Source of the DNA: Streptomyces bikiniensis
GTDB lineage: Bacteria > Actinomycetota > Actinomycetes > Streptomycetales > Streptomycetaceae
Reading direction: 5' to 3'
Assembly (NCBI GenBank): GCA_000716465.1
Contig: JNWL01000002.1
Span: forward strand, 62,001-126,000
DNA: 64,000 nucleotides
The notes below the pieces were generated by a model. The model saw nothing but the letters and a program-made list of their open reading frames with translations. It was not told where the DNA came from and did no database searches. The position numbers were made by a program, and so were the translations under genes. Positions 32,717-41,744 of this stretch are shown one piece after another (within the stretch, counting starts at the first letter, position 1; every line of letters starts with the position of its first letter).

Positions 32717-33355
32717 GTGGCCGTGCGCGGACCCGGGAACTGGCTGAGGCGGACCCGGGCGGGTCTGCTCGGGGCCTTCGCATGCCTGTTGCTCGGCGCC
32801 GCCGGGCATGCGGCGGCGGGCGGGCGACTGCCCGGCGCGACGGGGCTCGCGGGGATCTTCGTCGTGCTGGCGGTCCTGTGCGGGGCGGTGTCGGCGCTGC
32901 GCCGTCACCGCTTCGCGGCGACCGCTCTCACGCTCGGTCTCGTCCAGAGCGTCCTGCATCTCGTGTTCCACGCGATGACCGGCGGGCACGGCGGGCACAC
33001 CGCGGAGTCCGGCGGCGGGCACATGGCGCACATGGAGCACACGAGCCACGCCGGGCACGCTGAGATGCCGACCGGTTCCGTGGCCCCGGGACACTCCATG
33101 GACGCCGGGATGACGCCGGCCCACACGCTCGCGGCGCTCGGCGCCTCGGTGTGCCTGATCCACGGCGAACGCCTCCTGGCACGTCTGTCCCGGCTGCTCC
33201 TGAGCCCGCTGCCGCGCGCCCTCGTGCCCGCGGCGGTGCCGGTTCCACCGAAGCTGCCGACCGGGAGGCCCGACCGCCCCCTTCCCCCCTCGCACGGTGT
33301 GCTGCTCGCCCGCACCCGCCCCCGGCGCGGCCCGCCCCCGGTGACGTACGCCTGA
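32717..33355 (+). CDS. His/Met-rich membrane protein (paralogue of 30449-31231)
   Basis: About 212 residues from a GTG at 32717 (or 32723); no good RBS, and TACCTT just upstream suggests leaderless expression. Hydrophobic segments at about 15-35, 45-65, 70-90 and 135-155 flank a loop with some eleven His and several Met (AMTGGHGGHTAESGGG, HMAHMEHTSHAGHAEM). The tail is Pro/Arg rich. It shares GxAGH...LP, ALTLGLVQSVLHLVFH and IHGERLLARLSR with the first paralogue. The loop composition resembles methionine/histidine copper-binding regions. Confidence 0.7.
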   Translation: MAVRGPGNWLRRTRAGLLGAFACLLLGAAGHAAAGGRLPGATGLAGIFVVLAVLCGAVSALRRHRFAATALTLGLVQSVLHLVFHAMTGGHGGHTAESGGGHMAHMEHTSHAGHAEMPTGSVAPGHSMDAGMTPAHTLAALGASVCLIHGERLLARLSRLLLSPLPRALVPAAVPVPPKLPTGRPDRPLPPSHGVLLARTRPRRGPPPVTYA

Positions 33356-33446
33356 TCACCACCCCGCCCCGACCGGCGGTCTTCCCCGTGCCGACGGCGC
33401 CTCGCGCGCCCGGCCCGGTTTCCGTACGTCCCCATGGAGCACACAC

Positions 33447-34898
33447 ATGTCTTCCGTCACCGAATCCACCAGACCGAGAGATCCCTCCGGCGCGCCGGAC
33501 GAGGCGCCTTCGGGCCGGTCCCGGCAGGGCGTACGCGCCCTGCTCGTCCGGCTCCACTTCTACGCCGGCGTGTTCGTCGCCCCCTTCCTCTTCGTCGCCG
33601 CCCTGACCGGCCTCCTCTACACCTTCACCCCCCAGCTCGACCAGCTCCTCTACGGAGACCAGCTGCGGGTGGAGCAGACCGGCGAGCGGGTGCTGCCCCT
33701 GTCCGAGCAGATAGCCGCCGCCCGGGCCGCCCACCCCGAGGGCACCCTCACCTCGGTGATCACCCCGTCGGGTCCCGAGGACACGACCCGCGTCGAGCTG
33801 TCGCTTCCCGAGCTCGGGGAGAAGCAGCGGACGGTCTTCGTCGACCCCTACACGGCCGAGGTGAAGGGCGAGCTGACCACCTGGTTCGGCTCGACCCCGG
33901 CGACGACCTGGCTGGACGACCTGCACCGCAACCTGCACCTGGGCGAGTTCGGCCGGATGTACTCCGAGGTCGCGGCGAGCTGGCTGTGGGTCATCGCCGC
34001 CGGCGGGCTCGTGCTGTGGATCGGCCGCAGCCGCGGACAGCGGGCGAAGTCGGCACGCGGTGTCCTGCTGCCCGACCGCTCGGCGCGTGGCGTACGCCGT
34101 ACGCGCGGCTTCCACGCCGCGACCGGCGTCTGGCTCGCACTGGGCCTGTTCTTCCTGAGCGCCACCGGTCTGACCTGGTCCCACTACGCCGGTGAGCGCT
34201 TCGGGCAGGTCCTCGACGCGGCGCGGGGCCACGCGCCCGAGCTCGACACCCGGCTGCCCGACGCCCCCGAGCCCGCGGCGGAGGACGGCGGCGAGCACGC
34301 GGGGCACGCGGGTCACGACACGGGCGCGGGCGAGGCGCCGAAGGCGGACCCGGCGGACTTCGACAAGGCGCTGGAGGCGGCGAGGAAGGCCGGTCTGGGC
34401 GGCACCGTCACGCTGACGCCCCCCGCCGACACCGCCGGCGGCTGGGTCGTGGCGCAGTCCGACAACGTGTGGCCGGTCCACTACGACAGCGTGACCGTGG
34501 ACGCCGCGAAGGGCGAGGTCACCTCGCGCGTGCGCTGGGCCGACTACCCGGTCCTCGCGAAGCTGACCAAGCTCGGCGTCCAGGGGCACATGGGCGTGCT
34601 GTTCGGCATCGTCAACCAGATCGTCCTCGCGCTCGTCGCGATCGGCCTGATCCTGGTGACCTTCTGGGGCTACCGCATGTGGTGGCAGCGCCGTCCCACC
34701 CGCGAGGACCGCTCCGGACGCCTGGGCAAGGCGCCCGCGCGGGGTGCGTGGCGTCAGCTCCCGCTGCCCGTCCTGATCATCGGAGTCCCGGCCGTCGTGG
34801 CACTCGGATGGGCGCTGCCGCTGCTGGGCGTCACCCTCGCGGTGTTCCTGGTCGCCGATGTCGTCGTCGGACTCGTGCGGCGCGCCCGCACGGCATGA
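33447..34898 (+). CDS. PepSY-domain membrane protein (PiuB-like)
   Basis: 483 residues with four main transmembrane segments: LHFYAGVFVAPFLFVAAL near 35-55, a second near 175-195, RGFHAATGVWLALGLFFL near 215-240, and C-terminal helices. PepSY-like exported domains lie between them (FVDPYTAEVKGEL; VTVDAAKGEVTSRVRW). LDDLHRNLHLGEFGRMYSE matches PiuB-type iron-uptake or reductase-associated PepSY_TM proteins. A loop GGEHAGHAGHDTGAGE repeats the His-rich theme of this cluster. It probably handles a metal ion or heme-linked electron transfer. Confidence 0.82.
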   Translation: MSSVTESTRPRDPSGAPDEAPSGRSRQGVRALLVRLHFYAGVFVAPFLFVAALTGLLYTFTPQLDQLLYGDQLRVEQTGERVLPLSEQIAAARAAHPEGTLTSVITPSGPEDTTRVELSLPELGEKQRTVFVDPYTAEVKGELTTWFGSTPATTWLDDLHRNLHLGEFGRMYSEVAASWLWVIAAGGLVLWIGRSRGQRAKSARGVLLPDRSARGVRRTRGFHAATGVWLALGLFFLSATGLTWSHYAGERFGQVLDAARGHAPELDTRLPDAPEPAAEDGGEHAGHAGHDTGAGEAPKADPADFDKALEAARKAGLGGTVTLTPPADTAGGWVVAQSDNVWPVHYDSVTVDAAKGEVTSRVRWADYPVLAKLTKLGVQGHMGVLFGIVNQIVLALVAIGLILVTFWGYRMWWQRRPTREDRSGRLGKAPARGAWRQLPLPVLIIGVPAVVALGWALPLLGVTLAVFLVADVVVGLVRRARTA

Positions 34899-34904
34899 CG
34901 GCCC

Positions 34905-34935
34905 GGCCCGGGGCTGCGACGCGCGGCCCCGGGCC
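34905..34935 (+). terminator. Terminator after the PepSY gene
   Basis: GGCCCGGGGC (34905-34914) pairs with GCCCCGGGCC (34926-34935) around an 11-nt loop, 7 bp past the stop. Confidence 0.65.
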
Positions 34936-34945
34936 GACTCCCCGA

Positions 34946-35032
34946 TGTGACTCACGTCACTGCATGATGAAGGAACTACCCCTCCCCGGTATCCGACCCC
35001 TGTCATACCTCCCTCCCGTCGACGGGAGGGAG
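34946..35032 (+). promoter_or_regulatory. Control region of the copper ATPase operon
   Basis: Three elements: TGTGA-N6-TCACT at 34946-34961, close to a CRP/FNR-family palindrome; TACCCCTCCCCGGTA near 34977-34991, a loose CsoR-like TACC...GGTA dyad; and a perfect 24-bp palindrome at 35009-35032 with arms CTCCCTCCCGTC/GACGGGAGGGAG, ending 25 bp before the first GTG. Which of them binds a regulator is not known. Confidence 0.4.
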
Positions 35033-35057
35033 AAGGATGTGACCGGAGGCCGTTGCC

Positions 35058-35270
35058 GTGGAACAGACGCCAGTCCGCGCGAGGGCGTTCGCCCGCTTCC
35101 TGCCGCCGCCCGCGGTGTGCGGCTTCCTGCTCCTTCTCGGGGTGGTGTTCGCGGGCGCCTACGCGGCGGGAGCCGCCGTCGGACCCGTCGCACCCGGCAT
35201 CGTGGGCCCTGCCCCGCCCGGCTCCGGGCAGGACGGGACCACTCCCGGACACCACTCGGGCGGCCACTGA
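35058..35270 (+). CDS. Small membrane protein with His-rich tail, upstream of the Cu+ ATPase
   Basis: 70 residues, GTG start with GGAGGC upstream. One transmembrane helix (VCGFLLLLGVVFAGAYAAGA), then a Pro/Gly-rich exported segment ending GHHSGGH. Its TGA overlaps the ATG of the P-type ATPase (TGATG), so it is translated with it. The His tail suggests a metal-binding accessory role. No known family recognised. Confidence 0.65.
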   Translation: MEQTPVRARAFARFLPPPAVCGFLLLLGVVFAGAYAAGAAVGPVAPGIVGPAPPGSGQDGTTPGHHSGGH

Positions 35271-37579
35271 TGACCGCGGGAACCGGGACCGGAACCGTCA
35301 CGGACCTCGTCGTGGGGGGCATGACGTGCGGAGCGTGCGTACGCCGTGTCGAGCGGAAGCTCGGCAAACTGGAGGGGGTCGCCGCAGAGGTGAACCTGGC
35401 CACCGGCCGGGCCCGGGTGACACACCCTCGTGAGGTCACCCGGGACGCCCTCGTGGCGGCGGTGGAAGCGGCCGGATACACGGCCGAGGTGCCGCGCCCC
35501 GAGCCCACGCCCGAGACCGGCCCGGATCAGAACGAAGGCACCGGGACCGACCCGGAGCGTCAACGACTCGTCGTCACAGCCCTGCTGTCCCTGCCCGTCC
35601 TGATCCTCTCCATGGTCCCGGCCGCCCAGTTCACGAACTGGCAGTGGTTGTGCCTGGCGCTGTCCGCGCCGGTGGCGGTGTGGAGTTCGTGGCCGTTCCA
35701 CCGGCAGGCACTGCGGGGACTTCGTCACTCGACGGCGACGATGGACACCCTGGTCTCCCTCGGCGTCCTCGCCTCCTTCTCCTGGTCCCTCTACGCCCTC
35801 TTCCTGGGCGGTGCCGGTGAACCGGGCATGCGCATGGACTTCACCCTGCTTCCCTCGGCCGGGGACGGCATGGCCCACGTGTATCTGGAGGCGGCGGTCG
35901 GCGTACCGCTGTTCGTCCTCCTCGGACGCTTCCTGGAAGCCCGCGCCCGGCTCGGTACGGGTGAGGCGCTGCGCGCCCTCGCCGACCTGGCCGTCAAGGA
36001 GGTCACCGTCCGCCGGGGAGAAGCCGAAGTGGCCGTCCCGGTCGAGGAGCTGCGCACGGGCGACCTCTTCGTCGTACGGCCCGGTGAACGCGTCGCGACG
36101 GACGGGCAGGTCGCCGAGGGCGGTTCGGCCGTCGACCTGTCGCTGGTCACCGGGGAGTCGGAACCGGTCGAGGTCGCCCCGGGCCAGGACGTCACCGGCG
36201 GCTCGGTGAACGTCGGCGGACTGCTCGTCGTCCGCGCGACCGCCGTCGGCGAGGACACCCGGCTCGCCCGCATCACCCGCATGGTCACCGACGCCCAGGC
36301 CGGCAAGGCCCGCGCCCAGCGACTCGCCGACTCGGTGGCCGGCGTCTTCGTCCCGATCGTCCTCACCCTCTCCGCCACCGTCCTCGGCTTCTGGCTCGGT
36401 GCCGGAGGCGATCCCCAGGCCGCCGTGACCGCGTCCGTCGCCGTCCTGGTCGTCGCCTGCCCCTGCGCCCTGGGGCTCGCCACACCCACGGCGCTCATGG
36501 CGGCCACCGGCCGCGGAGCACGCCTCGGCGTCCTGGTCAGCGGCCCCCGAGCACTCGAAGGGCTCCAGCACATCGACACCGTCGTCCTCGACAAGACCGG
36601 CACCCTCACCAGCGGACACATGAGCGTCGGCCGGGTGACCGCCGCGGCCGGCGGCCTCGGCGAGGCCACCGCGGTGAAGCTCGCCGGCGCCGTCGAGGCC
36701 GGCTCCGAGCACCCGCTCGGCCGGGCGATCGCCGCCCACGCGCGCCGGTCCCCGGGCGGTGGCTCGATCCCCCGCGTCCACGACTTCCGGGCCCTCACGG
36801 GAAAGGGCGTCAGCGGCCGGGTGGGGAAGCGGACGGTCGAGGTCGTCACAGCCGAGGCGGAGGAACTGCCCGCGGAGCTGCGGACAGCACTGGAACGGGC
36901 CGAGGACGCTGCCCGTACCGCTGTCGTGGTCCGGGTGGACGGGAAGGCACAGGCCCTGCTGGAGGTCGCCGACCTGGTCCGTCCCGGCAGCTACCGGGCG
37001 GTCGACCGGCTCCGCAGGCTCGGCGTCCGCCCGGTGCTCGCCACCGGCGACCGCGCGGCCGTGGCCCGCGCCGTCGCAGAGGACCTGGGCATCGCCGAGG
37101 TCCACAGCCGCTGCACCCCCGAGGAGAAGGCCCGGCTGGTGGCCCGTCTGCGCGCGGAGGGCCGCCGCGTCGCCGTCGTCGGCGACGGTGTCAACGACGC
37201 CGCCGCCCTCGCGGGAGCCGACCTCGGCATCGCCATGGGCGGCGGTACGGACGCCGCCATCGGCGCATCCGACGTCACCCTCGTCCGCGCGGACATCGAA
37301 GCCCTCGCCGACGCCGTACGCCTCGCCCGCCGCACCCTCGCCACGATCCGCACCAACCTCGCCTGGGCCTTCGGCTACAACCTCGTCACCATGCCCCTCG
37401 CCATGGTCGGCCTGCTCAACCCCATGCTCGCCGCACTCGCCATGTCCGCCAGCTCCGTCCTGGTCGTCGCCAACAGCCTGCGACTGCGCACCTGGCGGCC
37501 CGGAGGCACGGCCGAAGCCGCCCGCCGCTCCCGTACCCGCCCGGCGGGCGCCGGCCGGCCCATGGCCGGTGCGCGATGA
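35270..37579 (+). CDS. copA: Cu+-exporting P1B-type ATPase
   Basis: 769 residues. One N-terminal heavy-metal-associated domain with GGMTCGACVRR (Cys20, Cys23). Eight transmembrane helices; CPC at 397-399 in helix 6 marks P1B-1. DKTGT at 441-445, SEHPLG, ATGDR, GDGVND and the C-terminal NPMLAALAMSASSVLVVANS, whose Met/Ser are Cu+ ligands. It exports Cu+ from the cytoplasm. It overlaps the PCuAC-like gene downstream (ATGA). Confidence 0.92.
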   Translation: MTAGTGTGTVTDLVVGGMTCGACVRRVERKLGKLEGVAAEVNLATGRARVTHPREVTRDALVAAVEAAGYTAEVPRPEPTPETGPDQNEGTGTDPERQRLVVTALLSLPVLILSMVPAAQFTNWQWLCLALSAPVAVWSSWPFHRQALRGLRHSTATMDTLVSLGVLASFSWSLYALFLGGAGEPGMRMDFTLLPSAGDGMAHVYLEAAVGVPLFVLLGRFLEARARLGTGEALRALADLAVKEVTVRRGEAEVAVPVEELRTGDLFVVRPGERVATDGQVAEGGSAVDLSLVTGESEPVEVAPGQDVTGGSVNVGGLLVVRATAVGEDTRLARITRMVTDAQAGKARAQRLADSVAGVFVPIVLTLSATVLGFWLGAGGDPQAAVTASVAVLVVACPCALGLATPTALMAATGRGARLGVLVSGPRALEGLQHIDTVVLDKTGTLTSGHMSVGRVTAAAGGLGEATAVKLAGAVEAGSEHPLGRAIAAHARRSPGGGSIPRVHDFRALTGKGVSGRVGKRTVEVVTAEAEELPAELRTALERAEDAARTAVVVRVDGKAQALLEVADLVRPGSYRAVDRLRRLGVRPVLATGDRAAVARAVAEDLGIAEVHSRCTPEEKARLVARLRAEGRRVAVVGDGVNDAAALAGADLGIAMGGGTDAAIGASDVTLVRADIEALADAVRLARRTLATIRTNLAWAFGYNLVTMPLAMVGLLNPMLAALAMSASSVLVVANSLRLRTWRPGGTAEAARRSRTRPAGAGRPMAGAR

Positions 37580-38109
37580 ACACGACGCCGCCCACCGCGT
37601 GGCGCTACGACCGCGCCCGCCTCACCGACGCACTCCGCACCGGTGCCGTCGCCCTCCTCCTGGGAGTCGCGGGGATCTTCGGCCTCTCCGCCTGGGCCCT
37701 CGCGGGGCACGCGGGCAGCCCGGCCCGGATCGAGGTCCGCGAGGGCCACGTGCTGCTGCCCGCCGTCCCGGGAAGCCCCACCAACGCCTACTTCCCGGTC
37801 GTCAACACCGGTGGCGCCCCCGACCGGCTCCCGTCGGCGACGGTACGCGGCGCGTCCCCGGGGCCTGCCGAGCTCACCCGGCACCGCATGAACGAGGCCA
37901 ACGGGGCCTACCGGGAACCGAACGGCCTCCTCACCGTCCCCGCCCGCACGGAGCTCGCCATGTCCCCGTTCGGCACGGCCCTCACCGTACGGGCGTCACC
38001 GCGATGGCGCCCCGGCGACCGCATCACCTTCGTCCTCACATTCGAACGCGCGGGACCGATCACGGCCGACGCGGTCGTCACCCCCCTCGGAACCGTCCCG
38101 TCACGGTGA
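37576..38109 (+). CDS. PCuAC-like (DUF461) periplasmic copper chaperone
   Basis: 177 residues. N-terminal membrane anchor near 25-45, then a cupredoxin-like domain with AYFPVVNTGGAPDRLPSATV, AELTRHRMNEANGAYREPNG and TVPARTELAMSPFGTAL. The classical copper ligands are H(M)x10-M...HxM. The His-x-Met (HRM) remains, but the later GGxHVML segment reads SPFGTALTVRA, so part of the usual site is missing. The start overlaps the ATPase stop; the operon probably moves copper from the ATPase to exported proteins. Confidence 0.7.
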   Translation: MNTTPPTAWRYDRARLTDALRTGAVALLLGVAGIFGLSAWALAGHAGSPARIEVREGHVLLPAVPGSPTNAYFPVVNTGGAPDRLPSATVRGASPGPAELTRHRMNEANGAYREPNGLLTVPARTELAMSPFGTALTVRASPRWRPGDRITFVLTFERAGPITADAVVTPLGTVPSR

Positions 38110-38113
38110 CGGG
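38097..38113 (+). terminator. Short palindromic terminator at the end of the copper operon
   Basis: CCCGTCAC-G-GTGACGGG spans the stop codon of the PCuAC gene and is followed by a G and TTT. Confidence 0.4.
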
Positions 38114-38284
38114 GTTTCCGCGTGACCGCGTCGGGAGACCCTGTGACGGTTCCACGAGGACCCGGCAACAGGTTTCCCCCCGAGAGCTCAGACGCGTGGC
38201 GGGTCACGGGAACCGGGGCAGCCTTTCCCCCGACCCCTGTCGTGAACCGACCGGCACGGACCGGCCCGGCACCAAGGAGCGTCC

Positions 38285-39322
38285 ATGCCGTTCCATCGAC
38301 CTGCCGCACCGGCCCTCATCGCGGCCGTCGGCCTGACCACCGCTGCCTGCGCGGGTTCACCGGAGAACGCCGACGCGAAGGCGAAGGCGACGGCCTCGGC
38401 ACCGGCCTCGGGCTATCCGGTGACGCTGGAGAACTGCGGCACGAAGCAGACGTTCACCAAGGCTCCCGAGCGGGTCGTGGTCATGAACGGTGCCTCGGTC
38501 GCCGAGGTCTCCACCCTCCTCGCCCTCGGCGTCCAGGACCGGATCGTCGCCAACCAGCAGAGCTACGGCCAGTCCGAGGTCCCCGGCCGCGCCGACGCCA
38601 TCAAGGCCCTGCCGAACGGCGGCACCAAGCAGAACGACGCCTTCGACATCTCCCGGGAGGCCATGCTGCGGCAGCGGCCCGACCTGGTCCTCTCCAACAC
38701 CTCGTACGGCTTCAACGCCAAGAACGGTTTCGCCACCCGCGACCAGCTCAAGGCCGTGAACGCCCGCACCTACATCTCCCCGCAGGGCTGCGAGGAGGAT
38801 CCGTCCCGCACGACCCTCCAGGACAGCGACACCCTGCTGCGGGAGATGGGCAAGGTGTTCGGAGACGAGGACAAGGCCGAGAAGATCATCGCCGGCTCCC
38901 GGAAGCGGATCGCCGACATCTCCGCCAAGGTCGAAGGCGAGCCCAAGCCCAAGACCATGGTCCTCTTCTCGAACATGTCCATGCGAGCCAACGAGTTCAG
39001 CGCGGTCGTCGCCAAAGGCGTCGACAACGACATCCTCGCCAAGGCGGGCGGCACCAACGCCTTCGAGCCCGCCTCCGACACCTCCTTCGCCGACCTGAGC
39101 AAGGAGAAGGTCGCAGCCACCGACGTCGAAGCCCTCGTCGTCATCGCCTACAACGACCCGAACGTCACCGCCTACGCCCAGAAGCTGCTCAAGTAGTTCC
39201 CCCAGTGGACGGCCTCGAAGAAGAACACGTACGTGGTGCTGTCCGACTCGATGTACCCCGGCCCCAGCAACGACCTCGCCGTGGAGAAGGTCGCCGAGGT
39301 GCTGCACCCCGAGGCGTTCTGA
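38285..39322 (+). pseudogene. Siderophore ABC transporter substrate-binding lipoprotein, nonsense mutation
   Basis: A FecB/Periplasmic_BP_2-type lipoprotein (lipobox LTTAAC, Cys22) with VVVMNGASVAEVSTLLALGV, VLSNTSYGFNAKNGFA, and the last-domain block AATDVEALVVIAYNDPNVT. An in-frame TAG at 39194-39196 follows AQKLLK. The same frame then continues FPQWTASKKNTYVVLSDSMY and ends VAEVLHPEAF at 39322, so the last 41 residues are lost. A one-base change (AAG to TAG) would explain it. GAGCG precedes the ATG (AAGGAGCG). Confidence 0.8.
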
Positions 39323-39977
39323 GAACTCCGGGCCTCCTCGCGATCGCGGCTGTCCTTTCCGCGGCGCTCGTCGCGGCCATGATCGTGGCGATCAGCGCCT
39401 CATCACCCTGGGCGGCATCGGACTCGGCGGCACGGGCGTGGCCGGTGCGGCGTTCCTCGGCGCGCTGCTGGCCGGCGCCGCCGTCTTCGCCCTCGGCCGC
39501 CGCCGGGGCCGGATCGCGCCCACCCGCCTCGTCCTCGCCGGAGTCGCCGTCGGCTACGTACTGCTCTCCACCACCAGCTTCGTCCAGCTGTGGGCGACAC
39601 CCACCGAGCTGCGCACGGTGAGGTTCTGGATGCTCGGCAGCGTCGCGGGAGCCCAGTGGAACCAGATCCCCGTCGTCGCGGCCGTGGTCCTCGTCTGCAC
39701 CGCCCTGCTCACCGGCTCGGTCATCGCCGTCGTCGGCTCCATCGGCTTCGTCGGCCTGATGATCCCCCACCTGGTCCGTCTCACCACCGGCTCCGACCAC
39801 CGGCGCCTGCTGCCCCTGACCGCACTCCTCGGCGCGGTCTACCTCGTCCTGGTCGACCTGCTCTCCCGCACCGTCATCCGACCCAGTGAACTGCCCCTGG
39901 GCATCCTCACCGCCCTGCTCGGAGCACCGTTCTTCCTCTGGCTGCTGCGCCGCAACACAATGATGGACACCGCATGA
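39319..39977 (+). pseudogene. Siderophore ABC transporter permease, internal deletions
   Basis: FecCD-family permease. The first helix (LLAIAAVLSAALVAAMIVA) is followed, after a frame change near 39391-39398, by LITLGGIGLGGTGVAGAAF and LVLAGVAVGYVLLSTTSFVQ, then RFWMLGSVAGAQWNQ and a final intact half, SIGFVGLMIPHLVRL to LLRRNTMMDTA. About 60-70 residues are missing after the first helix, and another piece appears missing between CTALLTG and SVIAVVG near 39712, relative to the usual roughly 340 residues. It has a poor start (CTG overlapping the previous stop). Non-functional in all likelihood. Confidence 0.75.
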
Positions 39978-40373
39978 AGCCGACCGTCGACAACGTCTGG
40001 CTCGCCCTCGCCGGCACCCCCGTCCTGCGCGGCACCGCACTCGACGCCCACCCCCGGCGAGATCGTCGGCCTCGTCGGTCCCAACGGCAGCGGCAAACCC
40101 ACCCTCCTCCTGGACCTGATCCGCTCCACTGGCGTCACCACCCTGGCCGTCCTGCACGACCTCGATCTCGCAGCCCGCCTCTGCGACCGCCTCGTCGTCC
40201 TCCACGAGGGCAGGGCCGTAGGAGCGGGGCCCGTACTCGACGTCCTCACCCCCCGGCTCCTCCGCGAGGTCTTCGACGCCGAGGCCCACGCCGAACGCCA
40301 CCAGGACGACGTGATCCGAATCGCGTACGCCGCGGCCCCGCTCGTCCAACGAGAGACCCGTGAAGAGGGGTAG
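39974..40373 (+). pseudogene. Siderophore ABC transporter ATP-binding protein, deleted
   Basis: The start MKPTVDNVWLALAGTPVLRG is sound. One extra C near 40053 shifts the frame before PGEIVGLVGPNGSGKPTLLL. The Walker A reads GPNGSGKPT instead of GKST. Directly after LDLIRS the coding joins TGVTTLAVLHDLDLAARL, so the Q-loop, LSGGQ signature and Walker B are absent. The C-terminal third is intact to TAG at 40371. The ATPase cannot work. Confidence 0.78.
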
Positions 40374-40728
40374 GGCGAGTTCACACGGCACGCGTGGGCC
40401 GTTCCGGCGAAGCCGTCGGCAAAGGAGAGGCTGCGCAATCCTCGTCCGGTCTTCGCACACAGTGCCCGTAGTGCACATCGGGAATGTCGTTGATGGGACG
40501 TAGAGGTGCTCTGACCTGGGATTTCCCTTAACCTGTTTTGCGTAGATCCTATTCTTGTGACGCATCATGTGGAGTGCGTGGCGATTCTGGAGCCTGTTGA
40601 GAAGGGCCGCTGACCTGCGGTTTGCCGAGTATGGATGGCAGGTGTGCACGGCGGGTGTCTCGTGGGCTTCGGCGCCCCGTCCGGTTCGGTGAGGTGGGAA
40701 GGGCGGGGCGCTCTCGTCGAGGTCGTCG
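40374..40728. other. 355-bp gap, part relatively AT-rich, no gene
   Basis: The stretch about 40490-40620 is visibly lower in GC than its surroundings (ATTTCCCTTAACCTGTTTTG, AGATCCTATTCTTGTGACG). No ORF, tRNA or IS end was recognised. It may be the scar of a mobile element or an intergenic promoter remnant. Confidence 0.45.
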
Positions 40729-41679
40729 TCAGCGGTTGGCTGTCAGGAGTGCTCGGGCGCGGTGGACGAGTGCCTGGCGCACCTCGTCGGGGGACAGCAC
40801 GGTGAGGGGTGTGGCCAGGCCGAGGAGGTAGTCGGCGAGGCAGTCGACGCTGTTGCCGCCGATCCGGACCACGGTGGCTTCGGGGCCGTCGGGGCTGTGC
40901 GTGCCGATGGTGGGCGGGATTCTTCGCAGGGCGTGGTCCAGGGGCAGCGGAAGGCGGATCGTCGTACAGACCGGATAGACGACGCTTGCCATCCCGTCGG
41001 AGACCAGGGCCGCGGCGCCGGGCGGGTCGGTCAGATCGGCCGCATCGGCGGTGGGACGCACGCTCACCACCCGGTCGGCGCGGAAGGTGCGCCACTGCCG
41101 CTTGGTGACGTCCCGGGCGACCAGGTACCAGCGCATGCCGGTGTGGACCAGGCGGTACGGGTCGACGGCCCGCACGGAGGCCCGGCCGGCGTGGTCGCGG
41201 TAGGAGAGGGTGGTGCGCAGCGCGCCGTGGCAGGCCCGCGCGAGTTCCAGCAGTACGAGCGAGTCGATCTGCGGTTCGCCGGAGCGAGGGGTGTGTTCGA
41301 GGGCGCCGTCCAGCGCGCTCAGCCGGTCCGAGAGGCGTGCGGGGAGGCTCTGGCGGAGTTTGAGCAGAGCGGCGAGGGCCGCCTGCCCGGTGCCGAGGAC
41401 TCCGCTGAGCGCGGCCTCGCGCAGGGCGACGGCGACGGCCAGGGCCTCCTCGTCGTCCAGGACCAGCGGCGGCGTCCGGGCACCGGGGCCGAGCCGGTAG
41501 CCGCCCCAGGGGCCGGGCGCGGACTCGACTCCGTAACCGAGGTCCCGCAGCCGGGCGACGTCCCGGCGGACCGTGCGGTCGGTGACCGCCATGCGCTCGG
41601 CCAGTTCACGGCAGGTCCATTCGGGGCGCGCGGACAGCAACGACACCAGGCGCAACAGACGGGAAGAGGTCCTGATCAC
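40729..41679 (-). CDS. WYL-domain HTH regulator (YafY/DeoR-like)
   Basis: 316 residues. N-terminal winged helix with RLVSLLSARPEWTCRELAE and MAVTDRTVRRDVARLRDLGY (helix-turn-helix near 25-50), then a WYL domain with VRAVDPYRLVHTGMRWYLVARD and RTFRADRVVSVRPT, and a C-terminal WCX-type tail. Divergent from a VOC-family gene only 65 bp away, which it probably regulates. The ligand is unknown. Confidence 0.85.
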   Translation of the reverse strand: MIRTSSRLLRLVSLLSARPEWTCRELAERMAVTDRTVRRDVARLRDLGYGVESAPGPWGGYRLGPGARTPPLVLDDEEALAVAVALREAALSGVLGTGQAALAALLKLRQSLPARLSDRLSALDGALEHTPRSGEPQIDSLVLLELARACHGALRTTLSYRDHAGRASVRAVDPYRLVHTGMRWYLVARDVTKRQWRTFRADRVVSVRPTADAADLTDPPGAAALVSDGMASVVYPVCTTIRLPLPLDHALRRIPPTIGTHSPDGPEATVVRIGGNSVDCLADYLLGLATPLTVLSPDEVRQALVHRARALLTANR

Positions 41680-41744
41680 GATCGGTCAGTCTTCCGTACG
41701 ACCAGGACAGGCCCTGTCCGGGTCGTGGCCTACGGTCCCCTCTC

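Noticed and set aside
38110..38284. Possible cobalamin riboswitch before the siderophore lipoprotein
   Set aside because: No B12-box-like block (GCCACTG plus AGYCMGGA) could be found, and the transporter is FecB-type rather than BtuF-specific.
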